From Colwellia psychrerythraea (GTDB lineage: Bacteria; Pseudomonadota; Gammaproteobacteria; Enterobacterales; Alteromonadaceae), in the NCBI RefSeq assembly GCF_000764185.1, contig NZ_JQEC01000004.1, positions 124,001 to 188,000 on the forward strand: a stretch of 64,000 nucleotides of DNA, in the 5' to 3' direction. This document shows positions 33,196-42,178 of the stretch, piece after piece. The notes beneath the pieces were generated by a model. The model saw only the letters and a list, made by a program, of their open reading frames with translations. It did no database searches and was not told the origin of the DNA. Numbering within the stretch: the first letter of the stretch is position 1; every line of letters begins with the position of its first letter. Both the position numbers and the translations under genes were made by a program.

Positions 33196-34161
33196 TTATG
33201 GCGTTGTTTTAGCTGACTTGTCAGCATTAGCGGCAAGAGAGTCTAACCAAATAAACCATTCTTTATCCATTGACGTTGACCAAGATCGCATTAAATCTTG
33301 GTAGCCAGTCCAATCACCTTTACGTGATAAAACTAAGCTCTTCTCTACTTCATCTCGATGATTTTCCATCATAAAACGTACAGCTAAATAACCCCAATGG
33401 TATACACGCTCACTATCGTTGTTATTGTTATAACTGGTATTAAATAACTCGCTTAATGGGAATTTTTTACTGCCGGCTACTTTTACTGCTTTGCCATTAT
33501 CTTTGCCCCAGGCAATATACTCAGCAACACCTTCTGACCACCAAACACCATGTGGGTATGAAGCGTTAGGTTTTGGACAAAACTCAGGACCAGCATGGTC
33601 ATCATGTAAACCATTGCAATAATCACCATAACGGTTAAAGCGGCCATCAAGGTAATGTATATATTCATGGGTTAAATTCCATAAACCACCATTGCGCTCA
33701 TATGCAACAAACTCGGCATGGTTGCCTTTTTTATCAGGGTAACCCTCTAGGTACATACCGCCATTGTTGGTGGGCATATTAAAATGTGCTGTAGCATATT
33801 TTACATACTCTGCATTTGAACTGTAAAAGTTAGCGCGCAGGCTAGTATTATTGTCATTCTTAACTGGTTTATTAAGCGTATTGAATATTTGATGAAATTT
33901 TTCTTCTTGGGCAATAAGATCCTTACAAGACTCGGCAATTTTATCACTTGATAAAGCTTGTGAGCGGATGGTAATAGACTTATTACAATGATGAACTTGT
34001 GTCAGTATTTTCTCAATGCTTGCCAGTTTCGAGTTATCAGTGGTTTGTATTTTGGCGGGAGTTTCAGCCTGACCGGCCATAACTGAATCGGCAATAAGGT
34101 AAGCCCCCAAAGCAAAAGTGCCACTCAGCACTGTGATTATAGCTTTTTTATTATTACTCAT
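33196..34161 (-). CDS. Short M9-type collagenase-like metallopeptidase
   Basis: A 321-residue exported metallopeptidase. The zinc site HEYIH (165-169) in WNLTHEYIHYLDGRFNRYGD and the third-ligand region VWWSEGVAEYIA (Glu210/Glu214) match the catalytic part of Vibrio-type microbial collagenases (family M9). Residues 7-30 are a signal peptide or anchor ending VMAGQAE. Full M9 collagenases are roughly twice as long or more, with an activator domain before and PPC or PKD domains after; these are lacking here, leaving only the catalytic part. Its place beside Xaa-Pro peptidases and hydroxyproline genes fits cleavage of collagen or gelatin fragments. Activity on intact collagen is doubtful without the accessory domains. 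Confidence 0.8.
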   Translation of the reverse strand: MSNNKKAIITVLSGTFALGAYLIADSVMAGQAETPAKIQTTDNSKLASIEKILTQVHHCNKSITIRSQALSSDKIAESCKDLIAQEEKFHQIFNTLNKPVKNDNNTSLRANFYSSNAEYVKYATAHFNMPTNNGGMYLEGYPDKKGNHAEFVAYERNGGLWNLTHEYIHYLDGRFNRYGDYCNGLHDDHAGPEFCPKPNASYPHGVWWSEGVAEYIAWGKDNGKAVKVAGSKKFPLSELFNTSYNNNNDSERVYHWGYLAVRFMMENHRDEVEKSLVLSRKGDWTGYQDLMRSWSTSMDKEWFIWLDSLAANADKSAKTTP

Positions 34162-34242
34162 TGATACCTCGAATTTTTATTATTTTAGCACTGGGAAAGT
34201 TGTTCTACTGAGCATTACACTCAATAGAACGACCTAACTTAC

Positions 34243-35472
34243 TTACTCTTCATAACCAAAAGGGTTGTCAATTGAGTGAGCCGGCTCACTAAACCATTTT
34301 GGTCCAGCTTCTGTCATGTAGAAGTGATCTTCTAAACGCACACCAAATTCACCGTAAAGGCATAACATCGGTTCATTAGAAAAACACATACCGGCAGCTA
34401 GTGGGGTTTTATCACCACGTACTAAATATGGCCATTCATGAATATCTAAACCAACACCGTGACCGGTACGATGTGGCAGACCAGGCACTTGGTAGTCTGG
34501 GCCATAACCTTGCGTTTCGAGATAACCACGCGCCGCTATATCAACTGATTCACAAGGAGAGGTGATTTTAGCTGCCTCGAAACCTTGCACTTGTGCTGTT
34601 CTTTCATGTAACCATACAGCGCGTTGTTTCTCACTCGCTTCACCAAACACGTAACTACGGGTAATATCTGAGTTATAACCTTGTACTAAACAACCGGTAT
34701 CAATTAATACCATGTCGTCAAATTCAAGAGTTTTAGGCTCTTTGACACCATGTGGGTAAGCTGTGTCTTGGCCGAATAAAACAATACAAAAAGATGAACC
34801 TTTAGGAGCGCCTAGTTTGATATGAGCCTGATTGATAAAGTTAGTTACTTGTGCAGTAGTGGTGCCGACCGTTAGAATTTTGGCTACGGCGCGGTGTACT
34901 ACCATAGTCATATCTTTAGCACGCTGTAATAAAGCGATTTCACTGGCAGATTTTATCATTCTACATTCGGCGGTAATGCTCTTGCTACTCGTAAAGCTAA
35001 GGTCAAGGTTTTGAGCTTTTGCAGCATTTATCATGCCATCAACAGCGAAGAATGCGGTTGCTTCATCGATGGAAATTGTACCTTGTGCGCAATTATTTTT
35101 CTTCAGTACATCGATAACAAGTTCATAAGGTGACTCATGTTCGTGCCAGCTAGCGACTTCAGACTTTATTTGCATAAAGCCTGATAGTGTACTTACTTCG
35201 AACCAAGGCGCTATATAAACTAACTCACCTTCTGCTGGTAATATTGCGCCTACTAAGCGCTCTGAAGCATACCAAGCAGTGCCAGTAAAATAGGTCAAAT
35301 TAGTGCCAGCATTAAGGTATAGGGCGCTGATGTTTTGCTCACGCATTAGTTGTTGCGCTTTCGCGATACGTTGTTGATATTCTGCTACTGAAATAGGTGA
35401 AATATCACCTGTCATATCAGTTAATTTACTTAATTCAATTTCGGCTGTGGAGCCACCAATACCAATGGTCAT
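34243..35472 (-). CDS. M24 family Xaa-Pro peptidase (aminopeptidase P-like)
   Basis: A 409-residue metallopeptidase of family M24, second in the window. Metal ligands are in LIDTGCL, GYNSDITRSY, HRTGHGVGLDIHEWP, FSNEPMLC and GVRLEDHFYM. The N-terminal domain (LYLNAGTNLTYFTG, IAPWFEV) is of the creatinase type. No signal peptide, so it works on imported peptides. A TTGTATACAA operator lies 92 bases upstream on its own promoter side, tying it to the hydroxyproline regulon. The M9 gene follows 81 bases downstream in the same direction and may be co-transcribed. Confidence 0.92.
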   Translation of the reverse strand: MTIGIGGSTAEIELSKLTDMTGDISPISVAEYQQRIAKAQQLMREQNISALYLNAGTNLTYFTGTAWYASERLVGAILPAEGELVYIAPWFEVSTLSGFMQIKSEVASWHEHESPYELVIDVLKKNNCAQGTISIDEATAFFAVDGMINAAKAQNLDLSFTSSKSITAECRMIKSASEIALLQRAKDMTMVVHRAVAKILTVGTTTAQVTNFINQAHIKLGAPKGSSFCIVLFGQDTAYPHGVKEPKTLEFDDMVLIDTGCLVQGYNSDITRSYVFGEASEKQRAVWLHERTAQVQGFEAAKITSPCESVDIAARGYLETQGYGPDYQVPGLPHRTGHGVGLDIHEWPYLVRGDKTPLAAGMCFSNEPMLCLYGEFGVRLEDHFYMTEAGPKWFSEPAHSIDNPFGYEE

Positions 35473-35563
35473 ATAACTTTCCTTCAGGACATTTTACTTT
35501 GTTTGGGTAATTACTCAAAATTCCAGCAACTAATTAAGCTGAAAAGTAACAAGTGTAGGTATA

Positions 35564-35573
35564 TTGTATACAA
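35564..35573. promoter_or_regulatory. Operator-like palindrome TTGTATACAA, site D
   Basis: Perfect palindrome upstream of the minus-strand M24 gene. The 19 bases TAGGTATATTGTATACAAT ending at 35573 are the same as those at site C in the other orientation. Confidence 0.7.
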
Positions 35574-35688
35574 TTAATTTATTGAAACAAGTGTTAATAT
35601 TAGGCCATTCTTCACTCTAGACCCTAATGCTGAAAAGGCCTAGTTGAAGCAGGTATAGTTATTAATTTCAGTTAAAACTTATTCTACC

Positions 35689-37068
35689 CTAAAACCAACG
35701 ATCTTTGACTTTACCGTACTGGAAATAACTCCATTGACCAACACGTCTTAATGGCGCAAAGGGAAATGTTGTTAATGGTGTTTGGTAAATGGGCAAGTTG
35801 GGAACAGTAACTCCAGCAACCATTTGCGCTAAACGTTTACCTGCTTGCACAGAAAAAGATACACCACTACCACAATACCCCATAGCATAAAAAACACTTT
35901 GCTGCTCATTTTGATAAATATGTGGCATGTCGTCTAATGACATACACAACCAACCAGACCAAGCGTAATCATATTTTAATGAAACTAGGGCAGGGAAGTT
36001 GGATTTTAATACTGAGAGCAATCGATTAGCATAATAGGGGTCTGTAGCATTCTTGCCCGTTATAGCTCCGCGACCGCCAAACAAAATACGATTGTCAGGT
36101 AGTTTTCTATAGTAATATTTTAATGCGCGAGTATCCATGATGACATTACTGGTTAAAAAGTTACAAGCGGCTAATTGCTCATCGGTTAAGGGCTCAGTGA
36201 CAATAATTTGTGATAAAACGGGTAGGGTTTTACTTTTGATTAATGGGTGAAAGTTTTTAGCGGTATAACCATTAGTAGCAATAACGACTTTTTTAGCTGT
36301 TACAATACCATTGGGTGTGTGCAATATATGTTTGCTTTGGCTTTGCTGACCAGACTTTTTAGAGTAGTCCTGCTGGATTTTATTTACTGGGCTATCACAA
36401 TGAATGGTGACACCGGTTTTTCTTGCTATGTCCTGATAACCCCAAGCAAGTTTTAATGGGTTGATGCCAAAGCCATCTTGATATCGAATAGCCCCATAAG
36501 CATTTTGATCTGCCATATAATCTTGGTGTAATTGCTCACGGGATAACTCTTGTACGTCATAACCGAACATCTGTTTTTGCAGCGCTGCAGCCTCGAGTAA
36601 ACTTTTGAACATGCTGGGTTTGTGAGCGACACGAATATAGCCATTGTCTTGAGGATCACAATCAATGCCTTCGTTAATCAAACTTTTGACGGTTTCGACA
36701 CCAGCGCACATCTCTTGGTAAATACCGCGCATGACTTCTTCTCCCCATTGCGATTGCATGCTTGCGTAAGACTTCCGACCAGAGGATTTTAAAATAAAGC
36801 CCGCATTTCGGCCACTTGCCCCCCAAGCGGTGCGGTTAGCTTCTAGTACGGTTGCTTTGATACCGTGCTCTCGTGCTAAATGCAGTGCGGTTGATAAGCC
36901 GGTATACCCCCCACCGATAATGGCAACATCTACATTGATATCCTTATTTAGTTGCCCATCATCAGCTGGCGGTTTTCCGGTAGTATTAGCTTCTGTAACA
37001 GAAGCCCAATAACTATTAGGGTAAGGCGAATTAGCGGAAATTGATTCATCAAGCAGGGGATCGTACAT
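35689..37068 (-). CDS. FAD-dependent oxidoreductase of the DadA/PuuB type
   Basis: A 459-residue flavoprotein of the D-amino-acid oxidase family. The N-terminal PYPNSYWASV precedes the FAD motif VDVAIIGGGYTGLSTALHLA (GGGYTG about 52-57) and WGASGRNAGFIL, a layout like gamma-glutamylputrescine oxidase (PuuB) and related amine oxidases. The C-terminal GYCGSGVSFSVQAGKRLAQM closes the FAD site. It could oxidise an N-methyl or cyclic amino acid, perhaps a proline derivative or betaine, given the surrounding genes; the substrate cannot be told. The start at ATG 37068 has ATATCCTAAG-side bases (AGGATAT on the coding strand). A weaker operator variant lies 47 bases upstream. Confidence 0.82.
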   Translation of the reverse strand: MYDPLLDESISANSPYPNSYWASVTEANTTGKPPADDGQLNKDINVDVAIIGGGYTGLSTALHLAREHGIKATVLEANRTAWGASGRNAGFILKSSGRKSYASMQSQWGEEVMRGIYQEMCAGVETVKSLINEGIDCDPQDNGYIRVAHKPSMFKSLLEAAALQKQMFGYDVQELSREQLHQDYMADQNAYGAIRYQDGFGINPLKLAWGYQDIARKTGVTIHCDSPVNKIQQDYSKKSGQQSQSKHILHTPNGIVTAKKVVIATNGYTAKNFHPLIKSKTLPVLSQIIVTEPLTDEQLAACNFLTSNVIMDTRALKYYYRKLPDNRILFGGRGAITGKNATDPYYANRLLSVLKSNFPALVSLKYDYAWSGWLCMSLDDMPHIYQNEQQSVFYAMGYCGSGVSFSVQAGKRLAQMVAGVTVPNLPIYQTPLTTFPFAPLRRVGQWSYFQYGKVKDRWF

Positions 37069-37114
37069 GTATATCCTAAGTGTTTTTGTGTAATTAATTT
37101 ATTGCTGTTCATAA

Positions 37115-37133
37115 GGTTATACCTTATACAACC
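37115..37133. promoter_or_regulatory. Operator-like site E, imperfect palindrome
   Basis: GGTTATACCTTATACAACC, an imperfect inverted repeat that keeps the TATACAA half of the motif. It lies just upstream of the FAD oxidoreductase start. It is the least like the consensus of the five sites. Confidence 0.35.
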
Positions 37134-37303
37134 GATAAATTTAAATCATTAAAAAAATTGCTAAAAAACACTTTCTCGACCTAGTGTCATAGTATTTACT
37201 CGATTATTCTTGAATATAGTGCAGCAGGAGTCAATATTGATTACCCTGACGATTAAGACAAGTATTTATTTTTATATAAAAAATAAGGCTTTTGATGAGG
37301 AAA

Positions 37304-38326
37304 TTACAAAGCGCAGCTTAAAGTAAGTGAGCCGTAGCTATGCCAAGGTTTGGTATCACTTTGGTAAGTGCGAGTATAGGTATTAAGGCTCCAGGTGAGG
37401 GCTAAGTTATCAAGTGACCAAGTGAAGCCTGCAGTTGCTTTCGCTTGTTTATGTTGAAGTTCAACTAATGACTCATAGGGTAAGTTACCTTCAATAGATA
37501 AATCATGAAACCGATAACCAAGGGCAAGTCTTGCATGTATGGTTATATGACTATCAGGAATAACTTCCGTTAAATTTCCTATATGGCCGAAGTGACTGCT
37601 GAGACGGCCGAAAGAGCTAGAAAGCTCGGTTCCCCAGCGGAACAACAAACCAACAGCTGCTTGGGTCTCTAGATTACCCAAAGCGATATGGCTAAAGCCA
37701 CTGACATCCCATTGGCTTTGGCTGAAATATGTTTTATTTCTATAGAGTAGGCTGTCGACTTCATAGGCAAATTGTGCGGTTACTTGTTCTTGTACTTGAT
37801 ACTGCCAGCCTTGAGGCATGGTCGAGCCGGTAAAGTTATGTACTTTTGTTTGTACTCTTTCGGCCCTTGCTTTCGGGCCTATTATGCCCAAAGTTAACCA
37901 GTTTTTTTGTGCAAAGGATGAGCTGTAATCTGCGGTATGACTTTCTAACTCGACTAAACCAACATAAGGCCTATCATTACTTTGCGAATATGTTATGCCA
38001 ATATCACTAGGTGTCCACATGCGCTGGGATACTTTTACTCCCCAAGCACTTTGCTTGTTGTTTACCGGTAAACGTAGAACATATTGCCACTGAAGCAATA
38101 ATGGCATGCTGAGTGTGAGGTGTTGGTGATAAATTTGTAATGGTTTACTTTCCCAAGCTAAAGAAAAGCCATTGGTATAGTTACCATCACTGGCAAATAG
38201 GCCATCATTTTCAAGCTGAACACTTAATTGCGCTGCTTTTGTTGGACTTAAAGTGAGTAATGCAATTGTTAATAAAAAACTGACTGAATAATAAGTTTCC
38301 TTATTGATAGCAAGCGCTTTAATCAT
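37304..38326 (-). CDS. lpxR: Lipid A deacylase, LpxR family
   Basis: A 340-residue outer-membrane beta-barrel protein of the LpxR family, which removes the 3'-acyloxyacyl group of lipid A. A signal peptide covers about residues 1-32 (ALLTLSPTKAA). The mature start SVQLENDGLFASDGNYTNGF carries the family Asn and Asp of the active site, with RPYVGLVELES and LTLGIIGPKARAERVQTKVH giving the later histidine region. The C-terminus SYGSLTLSCAL does not end in the usual aromatic residue. Monocistronic. The role would be remodelling of the cell surface. Confidence 0.87.
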   Translation of the reverse strand: MIKALAINKETYYSVSFLLTIALLTLSPTKAAQLSVQLENDGLFASDGNYTNGFSLAWESKPLQIYHQHLTLSMPLLLQWQYVLRLPVNNKQSAWGVKVSQRMWTPSDIGITYSQSNDRPYVGLVELESHTADYSSSFAQKNWLTLGIIGPKARAERVQTKVHNFTGSTMPQGWQYQVQEQVTAQFAYEVDSLLYRNKTYFSQSQWDVSGFSHIALGNLETQAAVGLLFRWGTELSSSFGRLSSHFGHIGNLTEVIPDSHITIHARLALGYRFHDLSIEGNLPYESLVELQHKQAKATAGFTWSLDNLALTWSLNTYTRTYQSDTKPWHSYGSLTLSCAL

Positions 38327-38657
38327 AGCAAGCTCCTATTCCTTCAATACTATATAGTATAGTTCGGCTACATATAGTTGCAGGATATGGGTAGTTTCAC
38401 TTACTACTTCTTTTGGAATCGAAATATAAACTTTCTTAATGAAACCAATTAAGTGTTGAGAGAATTAATATGAGTCTATTTTTTTTATCGTTTTATTAAT
38501 TATTATTCAATTGGTTATGTGTGTTCTTGGTGCAGTTGTGTATTAAAAGTTTTACTAAAGTTTATATCCTGATAGATCAGTTTTTTTGCTTCGAAACTTA
38601 CAAATGAAAGTTATTGTGTAATACTACAGGTGCAGTAACAATTTTTTGGAGGCTATT
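38327..38657. other. Intergenic region, no gene seen
   Basis: A 331-base divergent gap between lpxR and the small gene at 38658. It is AT-rich, with GGAGG before the small gene; no motif stands out. Confidence 0.5.
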
Positions 38658-38819
38658 ATGGCCCATGAGGAAAGACGTAATATGTCAAAAAGTACTGATG
38701 CTAGTGTAGATAACGTTAATAATGAACAAAAATCAACGCTGGAACAATTAGCCGATGCAAACCATGAAATTGAAGATTTAAAATTACAAATCGCTTGGCT
38801 TGAGCGTTCTTACGAGTAG
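38658..38819 (+). CDS. Small coiled-coil protein, SlyX-like in form
   Basis: A 53-residue acidic protein, MAHEERRNMSKSTDASVDN at the start and a heptad-like helix STLEQLADANHEIEDLKLQI then AWLERSYE at the end. GGAGG lies seven bases before the ATG and a strong terminator follows, so it is likely to be expressed. The helix recalls SlyX-type short coiled coils, but the match is too weak to name it. An internal ATG at 38682 could give a 45-residue form. Confidence 0.6.
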   Translation: MAHEERRNMSKSTDASVDNVNNEQKSTLEQLADANHEIEDLKLQIAWLERSYE

Positions 38820-38891
38820 ATTTATAGTATTCATTCCATGATTATCAGCACCTATGTGAACGAATAAAAGTACAAAAAAACTCAAAGATTG

Positions 38892-38927
38892 AAAAGGCAA
38901 ATATAGCTAATATATTTGCCTTTTTTG
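38892..38927. terminator. Terminator after the small coiled-coil gene
   Basis: AAAAGGCAAATATA, short loop, TATATTTGCCTTTTTT. Strong stem with T run. Confidence 0.9.
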
Positions 38928-39103
38928 TTTTCTATGACAAATATAATGAAAGTCTGCCCGTTATCTTTCATTATGTTTGATCTTTATTGAAATAAATCAT
39001 GATTCGCTCGATAAGTTATTTGCATATCTATGGGTTCATGCTATTTTCCCTGCATTGTGTTTAAAACCAGTATATTTATAATAAATTCAGAGGACGCCAT
39101 CTT

Positions 39104-39679
39104 ATGCCAAAGGCAAGTGATATAAAGAAAAATGCAGCGATAGAGCACAATGGTAAAGTGTTAATTGTTAGAGATATTGCCCGCTCAGTACCGCAAGGTA
39201 GAGCCGGTGGAAGTTTATATAGAATGCGTTTATACGATGTAGTAACGGGTGGTAAAGTTGATGAAACTTTTAAAGCTGATGATATGTTGAATTTTGCCGA
39301 CTTAAGTCGTCGTCCATCGATGTTTTCTTATATTGATGGTGATGAGTATGTATTTATGGATAATGAAGATTACACACCGTATAACTTAAATAAAGAGTCA
39401 ATAGCTGATGAGGTTCTGTTCATTAATGAAGAAACTCAAGGCATTTCTGTCATCATAGTTGATGATTCACCCGTAGCAATTGATCTTCCTCCTAGTGTTG
39501 AGTTAGTGATTACTGAAACTGATCCCTCTATAAAAGGTGCATCCGCGAGTGCTCGTACTAAGCCTGCTACCCTTTCTACAGGATTAACGGTACAGGTACC
39601 TGAACATATTTCAACGGGTGATAAAATCAAGGTTAATACTGAAGAACGTAAATTTATGGGGCGTGCAGACTCGAAATAA
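39104..39679 (+). CDS. efpL: Elongation factor P-like protein EfpL (YeiP)
   Basis: A 191-residue three-domain translation factor, EF-P-like protein YeiP/EfpL. Conserved signatures include the N-terminal [40 protein letters not shown] and the C-terminal [20 protein letters not shown] then [10 protein letters not shown]. The loop that in EF-P holds the modified lysine reads [15 protein letters not shown] here, with Arg near the tip, as in EfpL proteins, which work unmodified. It helps ribosomes past proline-rich and related stalling motifs. Start at ATG 39104 with AGAGGA upstream; monocistronic with its own terminator. Confidence 0.93.
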   Translation: MPKASDIKKNAAIEHNGKVLIVRDIARSVPQGRAGGSLYRMRLYDVVTGGKVDETFKADDMLNFADLSRRPSMFSYIDGDEYVFMDNEDYTPYNLNKESIADEVLFINEETQGISVIIVDDSPVAIDLPPSVELVITETDPSIKGASASARTKPATLSTGLTVQVPEHISTGDKIKVNTEERKFMGRADSK

Positions 39680-39719
39680 AGTCTCCCTGTATAACGACTA
39701 AATGAGTCATCCGTAATCC

Positions 39720-39747
39720 AATGCCCGAATTTTCGGGCATTTTTTAT
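39720..39747. terminator. Terminator after efpL
   Basis: AATGCCCGAA-TT-TTCGGGCATTTTTT. Strong stem with T run, 41 bases after the stop. Confidence 0.92.
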
Positions 39748-39809
39748 GGTGACAAAAAATTTTAAAGTAGTAGTTATTATATGGCTACGATAAATAATAA
39801 GGTTAAATC

Positions 39810-40715
39810 ATGAGTGAATCAGTTTATTCTATTGGTAAAAAAGGCCAGCCATGGACAAATGAAGAGAACGAATTGTGGCTTTCTAAACAAGACATTAAAC
39901 GCTCTTATCAAGATGAAGTACTGGCAAAGCTTGAATTATTAAAGTCTTCATTTGATATGATTCAATACGGCAGTTTATCTGTTGATGAAAGCCGTTACCC
40001 TTTATATGTTATGCAAAGCAAAAATTGGCAAACGAACAATAAAACCGTGTTAGTAACGGGTGGCGTTCATGGTTATGAAACCAGTGGTGTACAAGGCGCT
40101 ATACGTTTTTTAGAAACTAATGCTAAGGACTTTAGCGAGCAGTTTAATATTATTGTTGCGCCTTGTGTAAGCCCTTGGGGCTATGAAACAATTAATCGCT
40201 GGAATAATAAAGCGATTGATCCAAACCGTTCATTTTACCCTGATAGTCCGGCACAAGAATCGGCAGCACTGATGTCGTTTATCATGGATCTTGATGTCGA
40301 TATCGCTATGCATATTGATTTACATGAAACTACTGATACGGATAATAGTGAGTTTAGACCTGCACTTTCTGCCCGTGATGCAATTGAACAAAAAAGCTGG
40401 AATATACCTGATGGCTTTTACTTAGTTGCCGACTCAACTAAACCTGAAGCAGACTTCCAATGTGCCATTAACCAAGCCGTAGCCGAAGTTACTCACATTG
40501 CCCCAGCAGATAATAATGATAAATTGATAGGTGTTGATATTGAGCAGCATGGCGTTATAAATTACGCCGCAAGAGATTTAGGCTTATGTATGGGATTAAC
40601 CGATGCAGCATTTGTTACTACCACCGAAGTCTACCCCGATAGCCCTTTGGTTGACAATGAAAATTGTATTAAAGCACAAGTTGCCGCAATAACTGCCGCA
40701 ATAGCGTTTATTTAA
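39810..40715 (+). CDS. M14-like zinc carboxypeptidase/aspartoacylase-family hydrolase
   Basis: A 301-residue zinc hydrolase of the M14 superfamily. His87 and Glu90 in GGVHGYETSG are the first two zinc ligands; DPNRSF (137-142) is the substrate carboxylate motif; HIDLHETTD carries the third ligand, with His172 the likelier one; the catalytic Glu is probably in TTTEVYPDSP. This resembles M14 carboxypeptidases and succinylglutamate desuccinylase/aspartoacylase relatives. No signal peptide, so it is cytosolic. Either a peptide or an acyl-amino acid could be the substrate. Monocistronic, between efpL and the flagellar block. Confidence 0.78.
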   Translation: MSESVYSIGKKGQPWTNEENELWLSKQDIKRSYQDEVLAKLELLKSSFDMIQYGSLSVDESRYPLYVMQSKNWQTNNKTVLVTGGVHGYETSGVQGAIRFLETNAKDFSEQFNIIVAPCVSPWGYETINRWNNKAIDPNRSFYPDSPAQESAALMSFIMDLDVDIAMHIDLHETTDTDNSEFRPALSARDAIEQKSWNIPDGFYLVADSTKPEADFQCAINQAVAEVTHIAPADNNDKLIGVDIEQHGVINYAARDLGLCMGLTDAAFVTTTEVYPDSPLVDNENCIKAQVAAITAAIAFI

Positions 40716-40732
40716 TACTTAACCTGAAATAA

Positions 40733-40766
40733 AAACGCCTACTAAGTGAGTAGGCGCTTTATTTTA
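40733..40766. terminator. Terminator after the M14-like gene
   Basis: AACGCCTACT-AAGTG-AGTAGGCGCTTT followed by TTATTTTAT. It also separates flgT, which ends at 40868 from the other side. Confidence 0.85.
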
Positions 40767-40867
40767 TAAATTGGACTTATCTTTCTATAATCTTTAACTT
40801 TCTACAACCTTCAAATACCTTACAATAATCGCATTAATAGTCGGATTCATAGCTGTTATATAGACTA

Positions 40868-42055
40868 TTAATTTTCATAGCGGACAGCTAAATCATCCAC
40901 TTGAATATTGCCAAATAAGCGTCCATCTGGTGTAGCTGCCGTGGCAGTTTGCCTGGTTAGTTTAGTCACTTTAACTTTATAAGGGCTTAAGTTAAATCCG
41001 GCGTAAGATTTCCCTGAGTTATTGGTGAAGTGGGTAAGGTGTAACAAACTGAATTCATCGCCCATTTTTAAGCCATGCTCTCGACCTAAGTTAATGGTAA
41101 CCTGATTACCTTGCACTTGAATTATTTTGCCTCTGCTCGGCTCACACATAATATTCTCATCAATATCTTTTATCACTTTATCGAGAATATTATCAATCAT
41201 CAGCCCATATTCACTATGCCAAAAAGCGCTACCACCTACATCGACTTTAATGCGCTTGGTAAATGTCCATGGTGCAGTGTTTTGATAACTGTCTTGCCAA
41301 ACTAATTCACCATTTAGGCCGTTATATAAATAGAAGTTAATGGCGAAATTTCTTGGGTAAATACCCTGTTGCCAGAATAACCAGCTATTAGTGGCTTGTT
41401 TGTCAAAAGAGGTATTAGTGATTTCACTAAACATAATATATTGGCTGTCGGTACTTTCACTTAAAGACTGAGTTAATTGAGAAACTTTATTACTGGCTAA
41501 GCTGTTATTAAGGCGTGAAAATTCAGTTTTATTATTAAGAATACTGCTGGTTTTAGTAAAAGCACTTTGAAGATTTAGTTGCTGACCAAGTTTACGGATA
41601 ACTGCTTTATCAATGAGGTATATCTCACCGACATTAGCTTGCTCTCTATTTATTAAATGGCTGCGTGTTAATAGTAATGATTTTTTAAAGTTTACCGCAA
41701 AGCACTTTCGTTCTTGAGGAAATATATCAGCACGAATTGTAACCGTGATTAAGTTATCGCTGTGTACTTCGTCAACTAATTCAATTGAATTAACACTACC
41801 GCTTGCTCTGATACTTATCTGATCTTGTGTTAGTAAGCCATTAACCACTTGTTGAACACTTGATACACTAGCGCCAGATACAAGTAAGGCCTTTTTAAGA
41901 GCATTCTCCATTGCTTTTGTACGAGCAAGCTCTACGCTTGTATCGTTGGTGCGCGCATGTCCTTGGGTCTCGTACCACTGGCTGTTGGCTGAAAAACTGC
42001 ATAAAAAACTAAATAGCGATAATTGTATAATGAGTTTGTGCATAGTTACTGTCAT
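40868..42055 (-). CDS. flgT: Flagellar assembly protein FlgT
   Basis: A 395-residue periplasmic protein of the FlgT family, which forms the H-ring around the basal body in Vibrio-type polar flagella and helps fit the stator. A signal peptide covers about residues 5-27 (KLIIQLSLFSFLCSFSANSQ). The N-terminal WYETQGHARTND...ELARTKAMENALKKALLVSG is the family mark; the middle domain includes NSWLFWQQGIYPRNFAI and the C-terminus a small beta-barrel (GNQVTINLGREHGLKMGDEF). It is divergent from flgO and flgP, as in Vibrio. The start could be the fifth codon (42043); AGGA is badly spaced for both. Confidence 0.9.
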   Translation of the reverse strand: MTVTMHKLIIQLSLFSFLCSFSANSQWYETQGHARTNDTSVELARTKAMENALKKALLVSGASVSSVQQVVNGLLTQDQISIRASGSVNSIELVDEVHSDNLITVTIRADIFPQERKCFAVNFKKSLLLTRSHLINREQANVGEIYLIDKAVIRKLGQQLNLQSAFTKTSSILNNKTEFSRLNNSLASNKVSQLTQSLSESTDSQYIMFSEITNTSFDKQATNSWLFWQQGIYPRNFAINFYLYNGLNGELVWQDSYQNTAPWTFTKRIKVDVGGSAFWHSEYGLMIDNILDKVIKDIDENIMCEPSRGKIIQVQGNQVTINLGREHGLKMGDEFSLLHLTHFTNNSGKSYAGFNLSPYKVKVTKLTRQTATAATPDGRLFGNIQVDDLAVRYEN

Positions 42056-42178
42056 ATTCCTAATTTAGCTTTATCCCAATTTCATGAACAAGTGGGAGTA
42101 GCAATTTTATTGACTTAACACAGTTATGCATTTTTCATGCCTGTCGTATTCTTGTTGATGTCGGCGGTTAATGATTGT

